Positions 9,011-14,286 of a stretch of DNA of 14,286 bases are shown here, in pieces (positions within the stretch are counted from its first letter, which is position 1; the number at the start of each line of letters is the position of its first letter). The stretch comes from Acanthaster planci (Eukaryota; Echinodermata; Asteroidea; Valvatida; Acanthasteridae), in assembly GCF_001949145.1 (NCBI RefSeq), contig NW_019091366.1, forward strand, positions 2,318,920 to 2,333,205, written 5' to 3'. The notes beneath the pieces are model-generated. The model was not told the DNA's origin, ran no database searches, and saw only the letters and a list, made by a program, of their open reading frames with translations. Both the position numbers and the translations under genes were made by a program.

Positions 9011-10814
9011 AACTGCTTGTAATTATTATTGTTTTGATTACCTATCCATATGCTCTCCAATTGTCACCCTTTTTGTGAAGAAACTGCCAAAAGTTCAAGG
9101 ATTACAAGAAATTATTTGATAATAACACGAGTTTCATAAGGTATTAGACAAGCTGCACTTAGCTCTTATGCCACACACACAAAATATCACACAAAACAGT
9201 TGCCCTTAAATTATAAAAAAAGTTAGTTTCTTAATCTCAATAGTAGGTTTGATAAATGCTTAAATCTTAGTGGATGGAATTCTTCAAAATTGTTACTTTC
9301 TATTGTGATTTAAGTGCAATACTGGCTTAATTAAGTATAAAGTCTGTTGCTCTTTGTTTTTCTTTTTAATGCTAGGTGAATGGTGCACGTAAATGAAGTT
9401 TGATTCGCTGTTACAATTCTGCCCTACTGTCAATTCAGAGTATGAAAACTATTTAGAAAACTTTTCCACACTGTTTAAATGTGTAAACGTCCTAGCCTTA
9501 CCAAGGTGTCATTGAAAACTTTAAATACAACAAATTGCATTAAAGTTCTGGTGATGAATTCATGGTATTCCTTTGATATGACCGAGCAGTAAAGTGTTGT
9601 GAAAATCAGATTCCATTTTACAGGCATCGTTTACAATAAAAATGAACGCCAGAATGCGTCAATCAAAACGTTAAACCTCTAAAATGGGCAACTCCGTCTA
9701 CACATTTGGGAAAATCTGTAGATGGATTTGGAACTTTTTTTGTTCAAACATTTCTAATGCGTAAACATCCCATCCTCACTGTCAATTAATTAATGTTCCC
9801 GAAATGTTTAGGAATAACAAGCCACTGCGCTTCGGGGGAATCCAGAACTTAACCACTTCACTAAAAACCATTCCTAATCTTGTCAAATCCAACAAACAAA
9901 CAAAATGGAATATTCAATTCACTTTGACAGAATTTAGGCATCATCAAGCCCTACGTTGAGGAATGGTGCCCCAATATCCAAGCCCTGCCATCTTAAATCC
10001 ATGAAAATCCCACAGAGCCAAGTGTTGGATTTGCAAAGATTTGTGAGTGGTTAACACCTGAATTGGTCAAGTTTTTGTAGCTTTGTGAAGCATGGTAGAC
10101 ACAGTAGGTCACTTGGAGCACACAAAAGTTTTTACCCAAATCAAACAGCGCCCTCTTGTGCCCCCTTACCGTGCTAATAGGCTCATGGCAGAGAATTTAC
10201 AAAGTTCAGCAGGCATAAATATCAAGTTCTTTACAAGGGTGTGGCTATTTACTTGTCAAACAAACACAACCAATCAAGCACAAACTGTGACACACCCAAA
10301 ACACAGTACTTCAAAGGCACAATAACCAACCAACTTGGATATTAACAAATGATAACCAGAAAACTAAAATGTGCAAAACAGATGTTTGGAAAGCTGTGGT
10401 ATCCTGGTCATTCAAAAAAGCTATTTCTGAATTAGTGTTCTGGAATTTTATTCGAACTCTCCACCACTTTTTAGATGTACAAATTTTACTCAAGACGACT
10501 CATGTTTTTTAAAGGTGGAATGAAGGGAAATATGGCACGCTGGCAGTAAACTGGACGTATACAGTCAATCATAATGAATAAATAATGACACGGCTTAAGT
10601 TGAGGGACAGAGGTCAATTCACAGAATGAACTACATGAACCATGATTGCTTCACTGATTGAAATGAAGCCAATTCCAGTAAGCTGACTTTTAGACTAAGT
10701 CCAAGCATCCGACAGTAGACGTAAACCCTCTTTGGTATCTTAGTATTTTGTACGATCAGGGAGACAGATCTCTTGCCTGGGATTTTTTTTAGCAACCTTC
10801 CCTTTCAGACCATC
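9011..10814. other. No supported gene; AT-rich non-coding stretch
   Basis: Only short frames occur on either strand, with no exon that I can support. One CTCF-like CAGCGCCCTCTTGTG site (10147-10161) is present. The region lies downstream of the ARL3 polyadenylation candidate and may be intergenic. Confidence 0.55.
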
Positions 10815-11364
10815 AATTTCAAAGCCAATGTCTTTAACATTTATTGTTACCTCACACGTCGATTGGCTACCCCTAAAAACACCTCTCAACAAATTATTTT
10901 ACCCAATATACTTGGGTTCGTTATTCACACTTTCTGAAATTACAAATGGCTGTTTTGAATACGACGGATGTTTTAAAGTACCATATGACTGCATATACCG
11001 ACAACATTGATTGCAAAAAATCAGTTCATGAAAAAAAAAATAAAATAAAAATTAGCAGATACATGTATACTCTTTGTCAGATTGATTCAAAGGAAAGGAT
11101 GATTGCCATCATACCAACCCGTCTGTGACTCACATTAGAAAATAAGTGAGTGTTCCACGACTGACAGCAATCACTATGAATCCAATAATGACACTGGGTA
11201 CCATTCACCCACAGTGTAATCCAACTTACCCAGTAGACATCTCCAAGTGCTGAGCTCAAGTTGACAAAAGTGGCTCCACCTCCTGAGTACAAGCATTGGG
11301 TGAAGTGGACCAAGATTGTCTAGAAACTGATGAGTTACAAAGTACGCTTCATTTTTCTACTGGA
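10815..11364 (-). other. ARL3: Probable ARL3 3' UTR with AATAAA signal
   Basis: No frame continues after the TAA at 11365. On the minus strand the first canonical AATAAA downstream is the complement of 10840-10845, about 520 bases past the stop. It is followed by a T- and G-containing stretch, as expected near a cleavage site. The exact end is a guess. The segment includes a long T run on the sense strand (complement of 11031-11049). A shorter 3' UTR using a variant signal is possible. Confidence 0.45.
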
Positions 11365-11424
11365 TTATTTCTTTGATCCTTTCTTTGATGATCCGACGTT
11401 TGAAAAGACCCAACCAAGGCCATC
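11365..11424 (-). CDS. ARL3: ARL3 exon 5, C-terminus and stop
   Basis: The last coding exon follows the acceptor CTTTGCTTTGCAG and reads [19 protein letters not shown] then TAA. It matches the ARL3 C-terminal helix pattern DGxxWVxxNV and a lysine-rich end. Human ARL3 has Cys174 and Lys175 where this protein has Phe and Ser. The tail is four residues longer, repeating an SKKGSKK pattern. Intron 4 before it is 570 bp (11994-11425). Confidence 0.92.
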   Translation of the reverse strand, partial: DGLGWVFSNVGSSKKGSKK

Positions 11425-13361
11425 CTGCAAAGCAAAGAATTTGGAACATTAAAGCAGGACACCAAAGCATATCACGCTGTCATGACATGAGGGTCAATTG
11501 GGCTTGCTTAATTAATTGAAGCCAGATGGTTATGTATTCTTCTTCAGCAGGTGACACATGACATTTCAACCTTCAATGGCTGATGTTTTAATCAAAATAC
11601 GTTTAAGAACCAGATGTTGAAACCTTAGTCTAAGTGTTCTCTCCTTTTTACCTCAAAGACAGATTAGACTGGGGATCAACACATTGGACCCCTCTACCAT
11701 TTCAAAATTAATAATCTCCATGCCTGTCCAGTCAGCCAGCAATTTGTAGCGGATTTTTATTTCTTGAAGACAATATGCACACATATTTGGCATTCTCATA
11801 GGATCTCCAATTGGAATATTGATATTATCCTAACAATTTTATAGTTTTTGAGAGTGAAAGATGCCTTTATTCAACTAGCATATTCTACTGCTCATTTTGT
11901 TACAATAAGAATGTATGCCCATTTTTAGGAAAATTTTTGGGGAAGTACTTTTTGTGGTTGTTTCATACACATTAAAAAAACCACATTTCCAGACCTTGAG
12001 ACCTTCTCCTGTAACTGCCGAACAAGCTTGAATCTGCCATGCTCTGTCTCTGATCTTGGTCAGGTCCATCGCCATAGATATGTCACTGGCTGGAAGTGCC
12101 ATGGCAAGGTCTTGCTTATTTGCATATACCAAGACAGGTACTTGAGCCAACTTTTCCTCTGACAGTAAGGAGGTCAATTCCTGCCACACAAAAATCAAGA
12201 TGACAAAGGTCAGGGCTAGTCGAGTCAAACCTCGTTAATAAGAGGTCCTTCAGACACTGCTGATTACCTTCTTATAACAGGAACTTTGTAATATTGGGAA
12301 TAAAAACCATAAAGAACAAAAAGGGATTGGGACCTAAAAATGCTATTGTTTGAGCTGAATGCTGTATTAGCAGTGTTCTTATCAACAAGGTTTGACTATA
12401 GAAGGTTGCAGCTATACAAACGTAGCATGCAGTAAAATACTTGGACTCATCAACTGGAGAGCAATGGAAAAATTTCCTTTTTGTTTTGCTGAAACCGATG
12501 TTTTTACTTTACCAAATCGTATCATCCCATCTCAAAAGTTACAGGGCCTGACATTTTCATTCTAGCAGAAAATGCAAAAACACTGTGTTCCTGAAATAAC
12601 AGTTAAATGTCTGCATGTGGAGTCTGGTGCCAAACAATCTATGTGTCATAAGTGATAATCTCTCTGTGGTAAACCAAACCAGCACTCACCAATGAAGTCT
12701 CTTCCAGTCGTACTTGATCGGCGCTGTCAACGACATAGATAAGAATGGATGTGTTCTCAAAATAGTTAGCCCAATATGGTCGGATCTTCTGCTGACCTGT
12801 CAGAATTCAAGCATCAGAGATACTTACAGTGGACAGGTTTGAGCAAGCAATGGTCTCCGTGACCCAACTTTGAATCTGACAGGGGCCATGGTGCTTCCCT
12901 TGTCTTCTAAATGTAGTACCAAGGTTTGAATCTTACCAAAGCCAAGTACACATCACTCTGCAAAGTTTCATTGGCACGAATATTCCTTGAACAAAACTGA
13001 ACAATATTTCCAGGATCCCATCACTTTCTATTTGCAGTTTTGCTCAGCATTCGTCCTGAAGCCATTGAAATTCTGTCAAACCAAGTGATAGATTTTCATA
13101 GATTTAGGACAGGCCCTTGTCCTCAAAAAGGGATGATTTAATTTTAGTCTACTCACCCCCAATGTCCCAAACGTTTAGTTGCCAATTCCCAGTCTTGACG
13201 CTCTTGACGTTGAAGCCTTGAGTTGGGTTGATGTGACTGATGTCTTCAGAGGCAAGTTTCTTCAGTATGGTGGTCTTACCAGCATTGTCCAGACCGAGAA
13301 GAAGGACCCTTAACTCCTCTTCATGTTTAGTCTTAAGACCTCGTAAAATACTCAGCAAACC
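11365..13361 (-). CDS. ARL3: ARL3-type small GTPase, residues 2-186 in four exons; first exon outside the window
   Basis: ARL3 is an Arf-family GTPase of cilia. In its GTP form it releases lipidated cargo from the carriers PDE6D and UNC119; ARL13B activates it and RP2 is its GAP (known for the family). The joined exons give 185 residues plus a start methionine on an unseen exon, 186 in all against 182 in human. Visible in order are an N-terminal amphipathic stretch starting [10 protein letters not shown], the P-loop GLDNAGKT (24-31), switch I with PTQGFN (47-52), WDIGGQ with catalytic Gln71, NKQD (126-129) and CSAVTGEG (158-165). The C-terminus is lysine-rich. Alignment to the human protein as I recall it is gapless over 182 positions and roughly two thirds identical. 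That is lower than I would expect for an orthologue, so a divergent paralogue is possible. All junctions are GT-AG and keep the frame. No in-frame ATG occurs at the start of the first visible exon. Confidence 0.93.
11995..12180 (-). CDS. ARL3: ARL3 exon 4 (Glu106 to Lys167)
   Basis: This 186-bp, 62-codon exon has phase 0 at both ends. It begins after the acceptor TGTGTGGCAG and encodes [10 protein letters not shown], then the guanine-binding NKQD (126-129), IRDR (148-151, with the Arg149 that is mutated in human ARL3 ciliopathy) and CSAVTGEG (158-165). The donor after Lys167 is GTCTGG, which departs from the GTRAGT consensus. It is still the only placement that keeps the protein colinear with ARL3 (TGEG-x-x-DG). 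Without splicing here, the frame stays open to a stop at 11875. Confidence 0.93.
12223..12397. mobile_element. 175-bp inverted-repeat element (MITE), copy B, in ARL3 intron 3
   Basis: The ends are about 20-bp terminal inverted repeats. The left end reads AGTCAAACCTCGTTAATAAG, and the right end (12378-12397) is its reverse complement with two mismatches. No coding capacity is visible. A second, more decayed copy lies in the same orientation at 7644-7806. The end sequence resembles non-autonomous pogo/Tigger-like elements whose tips read GAACCTCGTTATA; this is from memory. Target duplications are not clean. Confidence 0.72.
12690..12796 (-). CDS. ARL3: ARL3 exon 3 (Gly70 to Leu105)
   Basis: This 107-bp exon starts after the acceptor CTGACAG and completes the split Gly70 codon, then reads [16 protein letters not shown] and on to EETSL. 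It ends at the consensus donor GTGAGT (12689-12684), phase 0. It carries the catalytic Gln71 and the switch II helix. Relative to recalled human ARL3, Arg72, Arg79, Asp86, Arg97, Lys98 and Phe100 are replaced by Gln, Ala, Ser, Gln, Val and Leu. The intron on its 5' side is 360 bp (13156-12797) and the one on its 3' side is 509 bp (12689-12181). Confidence 0.94.
13157..13361 (-). CDS. ARL3: ARL3 exon 2 (residues 2 to first base of codon 70)
   Basis: This 205-bp exon follows a good acceptor (pyrimidine-rich run ending in CTACAG) and ends at a consensus donor GTGAGT (13156-13151). It encodes Gly2 through Gly69 plus one base of the Gly70 codon, so the downstream intron is phase 1. It holds the P-loop GLDNAGKT (24-31), switch I and the WDIGG start of switch II. 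The exon opens in phase 0 directly at Gly2, which means the previous exon must end exactly with the start ATG. No minus-strand ATG followed by GT or GC exists between 13380 and 14286. In human ARL3 the residue before PTQG is Thr46; here it is Asn46. Reading past the donor would hit a stop at once (GE then stop). Confidence 0.95.
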
Positions 13362-13592
13362 CTGTAGATTTCAGAGAAACAGGAAAAAGCAAATGCCAAT
13401 GGATGGTGAAAAGGTACAGGAGAGTTACATTGATGCAGTGGTGAATTTCATACCTTCTAGGGCCTACTAACACTACGTCTATGACCTACAGTAGGTGTGA
13501 ATCCTGCCCAGGCTGACGTGGATCATGCATGGATTGAGTAGGCCAAGAACCAGAGGGCTACTCTCAGAATTGTGCCAACTAAAGTACCACGT

Positions 13593-13622
13593 TTCCCGTA
13601 TCATTGCATTCCCGTATCATTG
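13593..13622. repeat. 16-bp tandem duplication before the SINE
   Basis: TTCCCGTATCATTG occurs at 13593-13606 and again at 13609-13622, a tandem repeat with a 16-base period. It directly abuts the SINE head and may be part of the element's 5' end or a local slippage event. Confidence 0.7.
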
Positions 13623-13830
13623 GGGAGTTGGGTTGGCAAAGCAGTTCTTTCCTCACCTTCCACCTTTGTGGTCCCGGGTTCGATTCCCGGCCCGGTCCAC
13701 ATGTGGATTGGGTTTTCAGTCCCTTCCTGTTTTACCCAGACTATTCCTTTGGGGTTTTCCTCCCACCTCTACAACTGTAACTGCTTCTCATTGTTTCCTC
13801 TTTACTGATATTGGTGAATGTGGGTCGTTT
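13623..13830 (+). mobile_element. tRNA-derived SINE in ARL3 intron 1 (antisense to the gene)
   Basis: A polymerase III B box, GGTTCGATTCC (13677-13687), matches the consensus exactly and sits inside a perfect T-stem (CCGGG, loop, CCCGG). An A-box-like TGGCAAAGCAG (13634-13644) lies 32 bases upstream, which is tRNA spacing. The acceptor stem cannot be formed, so it is not a functional tRNA gene. Downstream is a non-tRNA body with GGGTTTTCAGTCCC and GGGTTTTCCTCCCACC, wording typical of SINEs in marine invertebrates (recollection). The 3' end is uncertain; no A-tail or clear target duplication was found. Confidence 0.75.
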
Positions 13831-14131
13831 TACACTGGTAATAGGCCTATACTGTGGATGCTTTGGGGGGGGGAGATTTGATTGAGAAAGTACAGTTTTA
13901 GGCAAAATAAATGGGCTCATTAAGAATCCTGGAGTAATTGCAGAATATTCCGCCACACAAAAACACCCCCCCTAAAAATCCATGGCTATGTAGTCGAGTG
14001 GAGGTTATTCGACTTCCAGCTATCCCTGCTGCGTCAAGCCTCAAGGTATGTGTTGTGTATAGTACTGACGTCATTCTTGAGAATGAGGCACTCACTTGAA
14101 TTACATGTCGGCCTACATACAACTCACTCTG

Positions 14132-14286
14132 GGAAGACTAAAATTTTTCTAAGTCCAATGTGGGTCGTGAGGAGCAGCTACGAGGACACGGGGATACGAA
14201 GTGGGCCTTGTGCGTCCTGCAACGCAAAGTGAATGGGGGAGCGGAAGAATTTTCTAAGTCCAATGTGGGTCCCAGGGTGCGGCTAC
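14132..14286 (+). repeat. Start of a tandem repeat of about 105-111 bp, cut by the window end
   Basis: A 22-base word (14145-14166) recurs exactly at 14250-14271, 105 bases later. Both copies are preceded by GGAAGA (14132 and 14243) and followed by related ends (GAGGAGCAGCTAC and CAGGGTGCGGCTAC). The second unit is cut by the window end. It lies upstream of ARL3 exon 2, so in intron 1 or the 5' region. It could be a satellite array or a duplicated regulatory or transposon segment. Confidence 0.7.

Noticed and set aside
13677-13700. A functional tRNA gene around the perfect B box
   Set aside because: The T-arm is intact, but no matching acceptor stem or proper anticodon arm can be formed upstream; a SINE head explains it better.
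13525-13881. A 118-codon plus-strand open frame
   Set aside because: It lies across the SINE and its tandem repeat and has no protein signature; it is a by-product of repeat sequence.

Overview
The window looks like nuclear DNA of an animal, most likely a marine invertebrate. The evidence is one gene split by GT-AG introns with a metazoan-type ARL3 product, a tRNA-derived SINE, small inverted-repeat transposon relics, and long AT-rich stretches without open frames. The species cannot be fixed from the sequence. An echinoderm or other invertebrate deuterostome is a guess based on the style of the SINE and the repeats. There is no sign of bacterial operons, ribosome binding sites, CRISPR arrays or phage genes.

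The only secure gene is on the minus strand between 13361 and 11365. It encodes an ARL3-type small GTPase (ADP-ribosylation factor-like 3, a ciliary cargo-release switch). Four coding exons join in frame to give residues 2-186, colinear with vertebrate ARL3. The first exon, holding only the start codon or the start codon plus 5' UTR, was not found and should lie beyond 14286. A 3' UTR probably runs from 11364 to about 10820. Intron 3 carries a 175-bp terminal-inverted-repeat element whose sister copy sits at about 7644-7806. Intron 1 carries a tRNA-derived SINE (about 13623-13830) and, at the window edge, the start of a tandem repeat of about 105-111 bp.

The left 4 kb (1-3978) ends at an assembly gap of 67 N (3979-4045) and shows no convincing gene. 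It has a GC-rich patch near 1900-1970 and several perfect small palindromes. Right of the gap lies a three-armed fold-back repeat (4531-4668). A CpG-richer segment (about 5838-6420) follows, with an inverted CCAAT box, a YY1-like motif that contains an ATG, hairpins, a 22-bp inverted repeat and clustered TGTTCT half-sites. It resembles a promoter, possibly for a plus-strand gene. A possible last exon of such a gene is at 8770-8833, but no linking exons were recognised. A second CpG-rich patch lies at about 8900-9010. The 8-mer CGCCCTCT occurs five times in non-coding DNA, resembles a CTCF core, and deserves a check.

Nothing here amounts to a demonstrable new molecular system. The most useful leads are the divergent ARL3 surface, its odd splice donor, the fold-back element, the repeated CGCCCTCT word, and the unassigned exon with its candidate promoter.
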